Numbered from the stretch's first letter, positions 48,700 through 61,176 are shown. The stretch: 64,000 nt of DNA from Bostrychus sinensis (GCA_020698575.1 CM036242.1:14489124-14553123), one strand, 5' to 3'. Translations and numbers: made by a program. Notes: a model not told the origin generated them from the sequence alone.

Positions 48700-49180
48700 A
48701 AAAAAATTCAAAAAGACTTTATTAATCCCCAAGGGGGAAATTCAGATCCTAGGTCTCTTCAAGTTCGTTGATTCAGTCGATTTAAAGATCTGCCATAAAC
48801 TGTACCTGTCTTATGGCAGTCAGGAAGAAAGAGTTCTTGTGACGTCCTGTTCTGCAGCTCACTAATCTCAGACGGCCACTGTCTGCTTTCTGTTGTTCAA
48901 AAGCTGAGTTCAGGGGATGGTCCATGTTGTTCAGTATAGCATCCGTTCTGTTGAGTGTCCATTGCTCTACTACCTCAACCAGAGTCTCTAAACTACTTCA
49001 ATATTTGAACCAGCTCGCTCTATTAGTTTTTCAAGTCTCCTATGGTATATTTTTCTGAGACTGCCCCGCAACAGACTGCAGCATAAAAAACAGAATTAGC
49101 CATTACCGCCTGATAAAACATCTGCAGCAGTTTATTGTTTACATTAAACCTTAGACCTTAGCTTTCTTGGAAAACATAGC
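48700..49180 (-). mobile_element. Rex1-like LINE 3' fragment, decayed
   Basis: Minus-strand translation near 49,125-49,030 reads MFYQAVMANSVFYAAVCCGG-like, the conserved block after the reverse transcriptase in fish Rex1-type LINEs. Frame-shifted words of the following conserved block are visible between 48,980 and 48,820. The 3' end reads gaatttcccccttggggatt followed by aataaag near 48,708, the usual end of these elements. Several stops and shifts make it inactive. Confidence 0.65.
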
Positions 49181-51708
49181 CAGCTTTGGCCTTTCCTATA
49201 AAGGAACACTTGCACACTGGCTTCTTGTCATCATCAAAGGGCAATGGCTCCTTAAAAACATTGTATAGTATTACTGGATATATTGTTGTTGGTCAGTGTT
49301 CGAAAGCAATGCAGAGCAAATGTCCCATTTATTATACAGACATGACAGGTATTGATCTTACAGGAGGCAGAACAAGCTGATGTGCTAAAATATATCTATA
49401 CATAATCCACTTAAACCCTTGGAGACTGCCATGAGCCATTTATGTAAAATATGTGGACAGAGAAACTGTCTGTAGTTTGTCCAGAATGTTAAGTGTCTTT
49501 CATTTATGTAGATGGCATGTCAATACCAAAATGTTTTATGTATTCAGCTTCAGATCCATGTCTCTGCCCACACAGCTGTTATGGAAATCAGAAACCCAGA
49601 TTTTGGCTGATGTTGTGACCCTGACATAGCAGCAGACTGCCTCAGGACATTAACATGCAGCTCTGTGCAGCGGCATTCCCCCAGATCTGAGCTGTAGCTC
49701 TGTTAGCAGCACAGCCTGGTGATGTCACTGATGTAATTGAGATTGGTCACAGTGCAAGACAATGATGCCATTGAGTCATGAGGTCAGTCAGTCTGCCACC
49801 TTGCTCTACTGAAGCCATTTCAGAATATGTTCCACATTATATTTGCCCTTAGTGCCTTGGGTTCACACTTTCTACAAGTGGACAGTGAAGCTGTGGTTTG
49901 TGTCAGCTTTATCTATGAGATCTGTTAAATACATCCTGGTATAATTTAGACTGGCTTATGTGCCTCTTTAATAGCAAATGTATGATGAATGATTTGACCA
50001 GCAAATACTTATCAGCAATTTGAGCTACAGTAGCTCACTTGTTGGACCAGACCACATGGGCCAGCCTTTGCTCCCCACCTGCATCACCTGTGGCCAGTTC
50101 ACCACTGCTCTTTCCTTAAACCACTTTTGATTGATACTGACCATCTGCAGACGGGCGACACCCCACAAGATCTGTTTTGGAGATACTCTGACCCAGGTGT
50201 CCAGCCATCACAATTTGTCAAAGTCACTTAAATCTTTAAACTTGTCAATTTTCCTTGCTACTAATACATCAACTTTGAGGATAAAATGTTCACATGCTGC
50301 ATTATATATTTGATTTTCTAAAAGGTGTCACAATGAAAAGATAATCTGTAATTCCCTACACCTTTCATTGGTCGTATATTGGACAAGTCTCTAGTTTACT
50401 ATGCAATTTTCTCAACATTTAGCAATAGGCATACAAATCTAAGACTATATTTCCTCAAAAGTACAGTTTTAGACATAATAGTTTTCAGAGAAATCCACCA
50501 GAGAACCCTGCATGCTGCTTGATTACACTTATCACCTACACACTGCTCCCCAATCACATCTTAAAAGCTAGTTCAACCCCTGACTGTACCATTACAGATT
50601 AGGCCGATTCCTACTCCATCTATATTGCAATATGCTGCTGAACATACATAAACTACTGCTGTGTCTCTGCTGCAGATGCTTCCTACTTTTTAATATTCGA
50701 ACCTCTGTTGCATTAAGTTTAATTACCATGATGAATAATACCTGACTTTTAAATGGCTTGTGTTGGTGATTGTGTGGGAAGTAACAGCATTACCACTGGT
50801 TGACTGCTTCTGCTTTTGCTTTCATTAAACTCCTTTGTGCTCATTGAATAGACATCACATACAGTCTGTACATATCTTACTCCAACATTTTCTAGTAGCA
50901 TGCAAACAGCTACATCCCATGATTTGAGTTGTCAGTAGAAAAAGGACACACTGGCCATCAGAGTCCTTTGGGAGAAATATTTTAGCAACTGGCATGCATA
51001 TATTTCTTTCCTAACATTTGTGAAAATCAGTGTACATACTGTGGAAAACAAGAAACAGATTATTCAAGATTGCCGCAGTCTGTGTGTGGTAAATATAGTT
51101 CCATAACAAGCGAGGGCTATAGGCTTCTCAGGGAGCAGCACAAACCTCCCAGTGAATATTAATGTGTCTAAAATTGCAAGGAAGCATCAAATATTTCACT
51201 GAGATGATTTAAGAACAGCAGTATATAACTTTCTGCACCTCATGAAAAACTGCAGATTTCTAACTTTGTAGGTTGTGAACTGAGCTAGTTAAAGGGATAG
51301 TTTAGTGTTTTGTTAAAGGGTTTATGAAATACTCAAGAATGGGGTAAATATTTGTTGTATATTTTTGGGTTATTGTCAGCACATTATCAGTTTGGAGAAG
51401 CAGACTAATATCATCAGTTAAGATTACAGTGACTGATATTCATAATTATATCATATGTATTCATACTCACTTTAGGCTCACATGTTTACATTTGAATTAG
51501 TTTATCTATGTTATAATTTTGCCTGTCATTGCCTCTTATTTGCATTAAAGTATGGTGTTAGTTCCTGCAAGAGACACAGTCAGGTCATTTTGTGACAGCA
51601 GCAGCTATGTGGCACACCTCACGCCTCAACATGGCATGTGGTGGCATAACGTGTGGCAGGTGGCATCAAGTTGTAGCCTGCTTTGTGGAAGATAAAACAA
51701 GTGGCATA
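49181..51708. other. Intergenic, no gene seen
   Basis: AT-rich. A non-repetitive, GC-richer patch at about 49,600-49,800 is a weak candidate regulatory element. A ttaaagggatagtttagtg word at 51,291 is a frequent fish transposon end. Confidence 0.4.
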
Positions 51709-51716
51709 TCTTACAT

Positions 51717-52174
51717 CAGACATGTCCAAAGTGCAGCCCAGGGGCCATTTGTGGCACAGAATGAGTTGTCATATGGACCTTAGCTTCCATCATAAAATGT
51801 ATTGTTTAAAGCCCTCTAGTACCATTAAGCAGCATTTCTATACAATTATGCATCTCTACCACTCTCAAGCCAAGTTTAAACTTTTTATTGTTTAGTCTGA
51901 AACCAACTTCAATTTGAATTTATGACCGACTATACTTTACTTTACAATAAAATGAACTTAACCTAAAATGAAATGAAGTTTACCAAAGTTTACCAATTTT
52001 CCAAATATCTTGTCTTATGCCATTTAACAAATAATTATCTGGTACTTTAAAACAACATTCATATAAAACATTTATATTATGTTTATAAATACTAATAATA
52101 ATACAACTGCCGACCCTTGGACATTTCAGTCAGTCAAAACTGGCCCTTTACAAAAAAGTGTTTGGACACCTCTG
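51717..52174. mobile_element. hAT-Charlie-like MITE with imperfect 8-bp target duplication
   Basis: The left end CAGACATGTCCAAAGTGC and the inverse of the right end (CAGAGGTGTCCAAACAC) form inverted termini of the 'caggggtgtccaaact' class. Flanks tcttacat (51709-51716) and tcttacac (52175-52182) match 7 of 8. The subterminal gcccaggggcc and gggcc words agree. The interior is AT-rich and non-coding. Confidence 0.85.
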
Positions 52175-53069
52175 TCTTACACCATGTTGTGCCGGGACGC
52201 ATGTTTTGTTTGAAGCATTTAGCGTCACAAGTGCTACAAAGTGAGGCATATGCCATGAGGTTCTGGCTAATTGTGCAGCAGATTGTGGCATATTTTGGGA
52301 CAGGTGTTGCTTATTTTTGTGCAATATTTTAAAGCTGTGACAGGAAATGCTATAAAAGCCTCTAATTGGGAAGAAATCAGAGTCCAGTTTAGCTCAGAAA
52401 CGCACAACAGTCACTGTTCTTGCATTATTGTTTTGGTCACTTTTTTGACCAGCTAAATGAAACGTTTTTATTCATTCGTACCAGTTTGTGAAGTTTGAGA
52501 TTCACAGTTAAAAGCGAACAAGTTGAAACAGCTGACTGGGCCAGGCTGGTTCCTCTGGCTGACTCTTTCATGTGTCGTAGTGAGCAGCCATGTCTTCTCT
52601 TTGAGGACGCTATCACAGGATTCCTCCAGGCCTCAGGCAGGATCTGACGATGAGGCTCTAAAGTAGACAGAACAGAGCAGAACAGACACGGCTGGGCGCG
52701 GTGATGAATGAGCAGCGGTGATGAAGGAGAGATGAAGCGGGGCGACAAGTGGCTGTGCGCTGAAGAAGACGAAAATTGAGGGAGAGCAGGAGCTGAGCTG
52801 TGGAGGCTCTAAGCTGAAATGAGTTCTTATCTGTGGCACCATGATCGAAAGTTACAGAGTGCAGCCATTTTAGCAGAATCCTTCAAAGGAGCAGAGAATG
52901 TAAAAGCAGCTACAGCCTGGGTTCATTTGGGAGACTAATGCATGAACAGATTTCACTTGACTTCTCACAGCAAATACATAATATTAGGGGAATTATTTTT
53001 AGCAATATGGTGGTAAAGCAATGGTAGTGGAGTATTCAAATTGATTTGTAAATCTCACAAACAGATATT
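52175..53069. other. Intergenic with GC-richer patch at 52,500-52,900
   Basis: The patch has no recognised repeat. The minus-strand frame at 52437-52748 (103 codons) shows no domain. It may be regulatory. Confidence 0.35.
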
Positions 53070-53345
53070 TAGGGCCTGAGCATGAATGTGCAAGAGCTCT
53101 ATTGTAATTGTATAGATGTCACAAATAAATTACAATTTTGAGACATTAAATATGCACAAAAACTCACAACTTCAGGCTCTGTGAAAACAGAATGGCTCAG
53201 TGGCGACCCCTGGAAAATGAAATAACATTTCGCCTGTGAGAGTTGACTAAACATTTTTTTAATCACAGGCAAAAAAAAAAAAATTGGTCAGAAGAAGCAA
53301 AAAAATATATAATGGCCCCACCCTAAACCCATCAGGAAGACTGCA
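53070..53345 (-). repeat. Dispersed repeat, copy 2 of an inverted pair
   Basis: The reverse complement follows 41,190-41,545 collinearly: cttcctgatgggtttagggt, ccaggggtcgccactgagcc, then cattcatgctcaggccctaa. The copy is more eroded, with an internal A run. Confidence 0.55.
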
Positions 53346-55059
53346 ATTTTTGGGTTTAAGCTGAGACACCAAAAAACTAGCCTTCGTACTTTAACAAACC
53401 CTTAAGCCTGCCTTTCAACAGTTGCAAGGGCCCTTTATCACTGCTTGCAGTTTTTATAACTTTTAATCTTTTTCAGGTACAGGAAAACAAACATTTTCTA
53501 TGATCACCAGCTACGAGTTTAAAACTATTGCTGAGCTAAGACTGGATTTTACATCCACTAATCTTAATTATAACTTGACCTTGTCCTGTCTTAGTTCAAA
53601 CTGCTAAAATATTGCCTTGGTATTGGTTTGCCATCTTAACATGGCTCTATTGTAACCACAGATTCACTTCCAAATTTGCTCCAATTGGTTTACATGGAGT
53701 GCACTGGCAGCTAAAACACCAAATGTTTCACTGAATCTTACTTACAACCCTACAGGATGTTCAATAACTAATCCAATACTGTGTAAGTTAAGAAACTCAA
53801 CTTACTAAAAAGCACTCTAGTGTGGCGCTGCTAACACAAAATGAGAGTACCAGGACTAGGAAATGCAGCTGGTGCGTAAAAAAAGTCCTCATTTCCTTTC
53901 ACATGCTAACACACACACACTTTAGCACCTGCAATCGTTTGGCATCTGTTTGTGTTGTGCTTATATAACTTGCCCACTGCGCCATTCTTGCTTCAGCTGT
54001 GGAAAACATGATGGCATCTCCAAAACTGTTTCAGGACCAGGGGCTCACCTCCCGTTGGGTCGCTCGCAAACACCATTTTTAACTGCACCAGCCCCATGTA
54101 TCCACACAGAGCCTGTATAGGTGTGTTTGTGTGCCACCTCGACAGCTGTAAGACACCCACACACATCACCGGTAGAGAATGTTTGACTAACGTTGACTCC
54201 AGGTGCTCAGTGTGTGTTTCTGCCTTATCAGCTCAATAGCCAGCAATAAAAGCCACTTATGACAGAAAGTGCTTGTTTGCCTTGACAGAGATGCCCTTTT
54301 TATGCGAAAGACAATGAAAGCAGGCTAAATAAGATGGAGTATTCTCATTATTTAACAGATACAGACCTTTCGAGGAGGTTATTTGTTATTTAATGCTTAA
54401 TGCACAGAAGATACCGAAACTTAACTGTCAGAAGTTCACGCTCGTGTTTGAAAGTACAACCTTTTCTTTGCTTATTTTTATTAAGTAGCAGAATTTGACT
54501 TGGGGTGAAACAATCAGTAACGGTTGATTTTCACTTTAACATAGGCTAGTTCTGAACTTGTGTCAGATTAATGCATTCATGAACAGTGTTACTCTTATTC
54601 CTGATTTTAGGATAACGTTGTTTTCAGTGTTTACATTTCTCCTCAAAAAGTACTAAAAGTGGGACAAGTTGTACGATTTGGTGGGACAAAGTGGTATTGA
54701 GAAATAAAAGCTTTGCTATTTGACAGTCTAAACCTTATCTGAATACAAGATACAGCTGCTAAAAACACACACACATTTTGCAAAGTAATGTCGTTACTGA
54801 GACTTTATTCATCAAAATAAAAAAGCCACGTTCAGAGGCCTTTCCAAAAACATTACAATTCAAACCCAGCAAGATATAGGACACCCACATTTTTTATACT
54901 ACATTTTTACACAAGAACTTCTGCTCTTACCTTGTTGCTCTTGATTGTACTTTTAAGATTTTTATAGGCCTACTATTTTACTACTGTCCTATCAGAGGAA
55001 ATAATGTTTATTTATGGCTGTGCTTGTGTGTATGTGCATGTCTCTGCTCATCTGGCACC
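53346..55059. other. Intergenic, no gene seen
   Basis: AT-rich single-copy-looking DNA without recognisable exons. Confidence 0.5.
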
Positions 55060-55326
55060 AAAATTTCCTTCAGGATTAATAAATGGTCACATTTATTTAG
55101 TGCTTTTCTACCTTCATGGGTACTCAAAATGCTTTACATCAAGGAACCTATCACCCATTCACACTCACATTCATACACCAGTGTGCACAGACACGGGAGG
55201 CAAGGTGGGTTAAGTGTCTTGCCCAAGGACACAATGACAGTATGCAACAGTGGGAGTGGGATTTGAGCAGCCAACCTTCTGGTTAGTAGGACAAGTGGCT
55301 CTACCAACTAAGCTACTGCTACCCCG
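55060..55326 (-). repeat. tRNA-SINE family B, near full length
   Basis: Read on the minus strand, it starts ggggtagcagtagcttagtt (A-box TAGCTTAGTTGG). A B-box-like gctcaaatcc follows. The body is ctgtcattgtgtccttgggc and acacttaacccaccttgcc, and the tail contains aaagcactaaataaatgtg. Polymerase III boxes are recognisable but it is not a functional tRNA. A second copy is at 11,885. Confidence 0.7.
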
Positions 55327-55535
55327 ATAATAAATTTAAATAAAGTTATATCTTATCTTAACTTGAATCTCACTTTAAGATCTACTGAAAGAGTGGGACA
55401 TTATTAGATAAAGTGGCAGTGCAGTTTAACTAAAAGTGGGACAGGTGGTCAATGCGCGTGAAAGACGCAGGTTAAATATGTGAATATGCATTAATACACT
55501 CTGCTTATCTTGGCATGTGGATAACAGTTGTATAG

Positions 55536-55800
55536 GGTGACCAGATTTTAAGACCCAAAAACCAGGACACTTTTTTTGCATTTGAACTTAACAAGTGACA
55601 AAAAAGCTTTCCTGTCATGTAATTAAAGTACACAACGCTAAAGCTTTGGGTTTGAAGTTTAATGGCAATTTCTAAATAAAAAGTAATGACATTTAAATAA
55701 TTTTATTAACAAACGTCTTTGGACAAATGTGTGTTAAGTTTCTTCTGCTTTTTTATTGGTTAAAATGGGGACAACTGGGACATGGTTTGTTGAAAACTGG
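55536..55800. mobile_element. DNA transposon relic
   Basis: tagggtgaccagattttaag at the left and the inverse of ctgggacatggtttgttga at the right resemble the ends of a known vertebrate 'gggtgaccag' element. Ends are approximate. Confidence 0.4.
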
Positions 55801-56689
55801 AATTCACAATGAAAACATGATGGGTCTTGCTGCATAAATCTGCACTGGAATTTGCCATTTTTTTGTTATCTTGTGTCTCAAAGTCACTTATTAAGCATTG
55901 TTGAATCTATCGCTGCTTCAGTCAGAGCGTACCACATGACCCACGCTGAAGGGCCCCCTGGCCGCCCGTTGCTGTTACATGAGCCTGATCAAAAATAAAA
56001 TTTACTCAGCAGCCAGCAGGTATGGACTATTAATAAATGGCAATTGTTTTCTAGTAAACATGATATACATTTGGGCTTTGTGTGACCATTTTCATTATCA
56101 TAATACAATGTTTTTCATCAACATGTGTATTGACATTTCAGGTGCTGTCGGGGGGCCCCTGGTGGACTCATGACATGCACTATTTTTACTGGAGTCAACC
56201 AGAGAAGGAGCCCGAGAGAGAGCAATTGTGTTGCTTTAATGTGTGTGAATGCTTAGTGTTTGTCATTAAATGTTAGCTCAGCAACTGACCTGTGATCATC
56301 CAGGGTGCAGCCCGCCCAAAGCAGAATATCCAGTCTCAAGCTGCTCTTGATAAACAATTGTTTTATTGTAGACCATGAAACAATCACACAGCAAGAGAGG
56401 TACAAACTATACAATGAAGGCACAACATCATTGCCCACATTACTACCATACGCATTGTTAAATAGTAGCTTACTATATAGTTGTCAGCAAATTATGTTGT
56501 GTTATGCTGCATTTATAGACCTCAGAGTTGTTTTTCCAACTTGGTTATGTTCATGTGCTTTAATCTTGGAAATTTGGGATATTAACAACACTATTTATAC
56601 ATCATCAGAGTTATTGGTCAAATATGTTATTAATACCTGTTAATTAGCATTTAACACAGCTAACAAGTGATATTTGACATTAACAATAA
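55801..56689. other. Intergenic, no gene seen
   Basis: Holds two CTCF-like or repeat-derived ggggcccctgg words at 55,948-55,966 and 56,150-56,170. No exon recognised. Confidence 0.45.
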
Positions 56690-56925
56690 TAATAAAGTGC
56701 TTTATTTGTCATTATACATACAAGGTGCACAACAAAAGTGCATAGATCAAATGTTGGGTTAGTCCTGAGCTGCTACAACTGTGTGTGCCACCACTTTGGG
56801 CGGTAGGGGAAACCGGCACACCCAGGGAAACCTACACAGATGGTCTGGGAATTGAACCCAGGACCTTGTTGCTGTGAGGCAAGAGTGCTAACCACTGTGC
56901 CAACCACTGTGCCGCCATGCCGCTT
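56690..56925 (-). repeat. tRNA-SINE, near full length, with duplicated A-box segment
   Basis: The minus strand starts gcggcatggcgg, then has gcacagtggtt twice in succession before agcactcttgcctcacagc. The B box is ctgggttcaattccc. The 3' end is gacaaataaagcactttatt. The head is the same as in family A (28.8 kb), but the body differs. The repeated A-box unit is unusual. Confidence 0.7.
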
Positions 56926-57578
56926 TCTCACCACTGAAAAGCCGAATAAATTTAGAGAATATAGCTTTAGCTAAAGAGCTTGGCAGGGGTCAAATAAGTT
57001 ATTAATAATAATAATGGCCAATTCTATTCATTTTAAACAAGCAACAGCTTATAATAAAGTCACATTGTTAGTAACATTTAGTCATGAGCTAATTAAAAAG
57101 CACTTTTCAGCTGTGTCTGAGGTCAAGTGAGAAAGTCTGGCAGCAGATTCTGACCTGAGTTCCTGAGTTTTCTTTCCAAATTGTGTAGGCATTCACGTAC
57201 ATTTTTCACCTCAGAAAAACATTTTCTTGTGTTTCCAAGGACCACATGAACACTGCATAAATTCAATACCTAGAGTGTTATTTTTTAAACTTTTCTTCTT
57301 AAGAGACTTTGTTTTGCCTCCTGTCTGCCAGTACTTGTCTCCCCACAAGCTAAGATCCATAAAGGTCATTGCAAACTGCGCTGGTATCCTGGTGTACTGC
57401 TGTATTATTGTATTCATTTCAATTCCAATTCAACTTTATTCCAGACTCATGGTCCAACAATATGAATAAAAGATGAAATAATGAATAAAAATAGTAAGAG
57501 AAAATAGTTAAATTGATATTTTAAAAAGGCAGCTGTACCAGTGTCTCCACAACTTGGACTGGTAGCATAATGCACTTA
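56926..57578. other. Intergenic, no gene seen
   Basis: AT-rich. Nothing recognisable. Confidence 0.5.
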
Positions 57579-58811
57579 CAGTTTTTCTCAATTGCTTTTG
57601 CTCATTTACTGAAAGCTGGTTCCATTTGATCTTTTTCTTCAAACTTATATTTCAACAGGATTGTCAGTTTGCAAATCATTTAAAACATTTCTCATCAGTT
57701 CACACAGTTTTCTAACTATTTCTCAGAACTCTTCACACAGCTCTCACATAGAGACTCCCAGCTTCACTGAAATCACTTTGTTTGACCAAAACAACAGTCT
57801 TTTTTTCACATGGAAAGGGATTTTGGTCCAAATGCTGTCTCTTTAAATATAGAAACTTAAACATAGCTGCAAAAATCTAACATTTGTGAGCACTCAGTGT
57901 CTGATTACAAAGAAATGACTTCTGTCTGTGTCTTCTGTTTCACACAGGAATCAAATGGCAAGGGTCTCAGCAGAGAGACAAGATAAGACACAATATATAG
58001 TATATACTTATAGAAAACTATATATTTTCAAAGAAATGAACCATAAGCACTGAGAACACCTGTTGAGGTTGAATTTGTCTCTCAAGAGGGTTTTCCCAGC
58101 AGCCATCACAAGAGGAGAAATACATACACTTTTTCTTTATCAGAGCAAACATATTTTCATTATTGTTAGCAGTGCTCCCACTGACAGTGGTAAAGATGTC
58201 AGGATGAAGAATAAAGCAAATGTTTCCTTGCTTCAGTTTCATGTACTGTCATGGTTATTTCTTACAGTAGCCATACTACAGTATAAAGAATACACCACTG
58301 CAGGTTTACAGTGCATCATAGTAACCAAAGACTTTTGTAAAATAATGTACTGTACACTACAATACGTAATATAAGTAAATGAGTAAAATGCACATCCTAT
58401 ATTTATGTAAAAATATTTTGTCTGTATTTTTCTTGTTTCCATATGAAAACAGTCAGGTTTTTGGAAATGAAAATACTCAGAGTTTTCTGTTCATTTGTGT
58501 GAAGTATGAAGCTTAAACTCTCGCTGCAGTAAATCAGTGAGAGCTGTAGTTACTGAGAGCAGGACTTAGAGTTTGAGCTGCTGTGTGAATGAGTGAATGT
58601 GTGCCTGAAAACATGTGATGGCAGTTTGATCATTTTGATGCAAAACCTTGCTTTTGGGGAATATTTTAAAAGTTTTGATTACAGAACAACATTTTGCAAA
58701 GAAAAGCATTCATTTTGAGAACCTGAAATCTTGTTTGGATTTTTTGTGTGACCTGTTTTGCAAATAACAATTCTGAATGGAGATATGTGTCAAAGCAATT
58801 GAGAAATAATT
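57579..58811. mobile_element. Tc1/mariner-like non-autonomous element flanked by TA
   Basis: Bases 57584-57598 (tttctcaattgcttt) and 58792-58806 are perfect inverse copies. Extending outward reaches TA on both sides (57577-57578 and 58812-58813), the target duplication of Tc1/mariner elements. Length is about 1.23 kb. No transposase is readable inside: the frames present are short and shifted. Confidence 0.7.
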
Positions 58812-59237
58812 TAAATAACTAGTTTAAATTTTATTTTTTATTTTATTAAACAGATAAATTTAAACATGCGGTTCCATGATACACTTTTAAAGTGTTAATT
58901 CCTGCAGCGACAAACATTTCACTTCACTAGTCTACCTCGGCCTCTTCAAAAGCACCTGCAGGGCATCACTGTTGGCCACCTGCAGCCTTCACAGATTGGC
59001 TTTTTTGTAGTCCATGAACAAGCTGTGTACAAAGAGATAAAATATGCTTTAAACAATGTCAGCTTCACTTTACCTGTACACAAATCATTTTTTTATTATA
59101 TTTGCTAACCATTGCATATGTATTTACAATTTACACATTGTCCCAAATTATTCTGAATGGGGTAGGCAGATCAAATTTGAAAGATATGCAGAATAAACTT
59201 CATCTGAACTGATGCCTTTTGAAACACAACATATCAG

Positions 59238-59396
59238 ATAAATAAAGCAATGTATAAAGCCCAGCAGTTAGGTGATGAATTGTGGATGCCCACTAACCAG
59301 AGGGTTGGTGGTTTGATTCCCGCCCTGACCCAGCACATGCTCTCATTTTGTAAACTACTTCTGGACTGCTGCAATTTGATGAACAAACAACCAGTC
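59238..59396 (+). repeat. tRNA-SINE with B box, interrupted by a MITE
   Basis: The sequence gttggtggtttgattcccg is a B-box region and is followed by a body ending gaacaaacaaccagt. After the MITE (59,397-59,833) the tail resumes as gtgataaataaagcattgc. A further partial unit (59,844-59,895) repeats the start gataaataaagca...cccagc...gttag, as in tail-to-head SINE arrangement. Confidence 0.5.
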
Positions 59397-59833
59397 TAGG
59401 GCTGCAGCTAACAATTATTTATTTCCATTATTGTTTCGATTAATCAATTAATAATTAGAGAGTGAAGTGTGGGTAAAGTGGTCAAAAACTTAAGGTGTTT
59501 TATAGATGTTGGTTAAAAACAATTCTGAAAGAAAAAAGAAAAAAAATCACAAAATCAGAACCAGACGAAGCCATGTTTATGCCACTTGAGGATGTTTGGT
59601 TAAAGCATATACACACAAAGATATTTTTAATTAAAAACACAAAATGTACACTGTTTTCAACTGTTTTTGTTCCTTTACCTCTCTGCCTTGGTAATAAACC
59701 CTGCTCTCTCAGCACATGACATGTTTCCAAGTCTATGAATCCCCCAGTTAACATTTAAACGATTACTAAATTAGTTGACATTTATTTCAATAATCATTAT
59801 AACTGATTAATCCGATTAGTTGTTGCAGCTCTA
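59397..59833. mobile_element. hAT-like MITE with imperfect 8-bp target duplication, nested in a SINE
   Basis: The termini are tagggctgcagctaac and the inverse of gttgcagctcta. Subterminal attgtttcgattaatcaat and taatccgattag also pair as inverse copies. Flanks aaccagtc (59389-59396) and aaccagtg (59834-59841) match 7 of 8. The 437-bp interior has frames of 74 and 84 codons that are chance. Confidence 0.8.
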
Positions 59834-59895
59834 AACCAGTGTGATAAATAAAGCATTGCAAAAAACCCAGCTGTTAGTTGACGACAGACTAGACC

Positions 59896-60809
59896 ACTGA
59901 CAATTGAAGTTCCACAATACATGAACAAATCCTATTGGTTAACAAGTCTGCTACCAAGGAATGTTACTCTGAACTTTCCTATTCTGTTATTGTCTTATGG
60001 GTTTACTGCAGCTGATATATTTTCACTATTAGCATATTGAGTGTTCATATGATATGTATAGGCACCATTTCATTTGCTCGCTCAGGTTTGCAGGCCTTAA
60101 TTGCCTATGAGGAGCGGGCCGTATAATTATTCACATCTGTTTTACTGCATTGTGAATAGCGCTGACACACATCTCATCCTGCAGCACACACCTACACAGT
60201 GTTTCCCCTGTGATGTCCCGCTCATTAACTTTATTACATCCCATAATTTTATGATTTCTCTATCCTGTTGTTGTAATGGTACGTGTAACACTAAGGCCTG
60301 TGCATTAATACCCCAAACACACTCATACACAAAGAGGTTTTTATTGTACAGCCGGGGGTAACTGCATATCACAATAAAACAGAGATACACTTGGCGAGTC
60401 TGCATTCAATCTCTCCACCTCATCTGGGTTTTCTTTGTAGTTGCCGCTTTGTTCTGCACATCAATGTGCACGACTAAATATTAACCACAGCACCAGTTTG
60501 ATGTATACTGTAATAAAAGTTTTAGACAGTGGAATAAAATTGGGAGGGCATGATGAGGCAGCTTTTCCCAGAAACGTTGAGCTGATCGTCTGTAGGTTAT
60601 AGCTCTGCTAAAGGCCAGACTTATATCATGTTTTCTTGTAGTAACTGTCACATCAGTCTTTTTTCTGTTTTTGATTACGTTTAGATGTCACTGGTCCATG
60701 TGGTTTTGTTATCTAACCCTATCAAAGATCAAGATGGAGTCCAGTCTTTGGAAGGGATGCTTATGTGTTTGGTTCATGCTTCTACGTGAGCTGATTCTGC
60801 CGGGACTCT
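59896..60809. other. Intergenic, no gene seen
   Basis: No exon or RNA gene recognised. Confidence 0.5.
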
Positions 60810-60860
60810 GCTTTTCTCTGTGGAGTTTGCATGTTCTCCCTGTGCTCGGATGGACGCTCT
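60810..60860 (+). repeat. tRNA-SINE family A body fragment
   Basis: ctctgtggagtttgcatgtt followed by ctccctgtgct is the signature centre of family A, here in + orientation. Confidence 0.6.
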
Positions 60861-61066
60861 GCTTTTCTACATCAATGCAAAAACATGCACAACTGAGCTG
60901 AGGAATTTGTGTCAACATTGGTTTCAGAGCCCACGTGATGGTTAAATGAGTTGTTACAGGGGGAATAAAGTGCCCTGCTGTCTCTGGACAAAAAAAAATC
61001 AGCCTTGCAAGAATGAGCGTCGCCGACCCACTAGCAAAGTGACATTGTTCCACTTTAAAATGACAA

Positions 61067-61090
61067 TATATATATATATATATATATATA
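61067..61090. repeat. TA microsatellite
   Basis: Pure (TA)12. Confidence 0.95.
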
Positions 61091-61176
61091 GCTTCTATAT
61101 ACCTATACATATATCCTGTATGCAAAGGAAACATATGCATAAGGTCCCACAGGCGTTTGATGGGGGCCCACACTTT

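Noticed and set aside
55245..55326. tRNA-like A and B boxes on the minus strand
   Set aside because: No acceptor stem or anticodon arm can be formed and the sequence continues into a SINE body. It is a tRNA-derived SINE and not a tRNA gene.
60709..61173. 154-codon minus-strand frame
   Set aside because: It runs through a SINE fragment and a TA microsatellite (its IYIYIYIY stretch), so it is not a protein.
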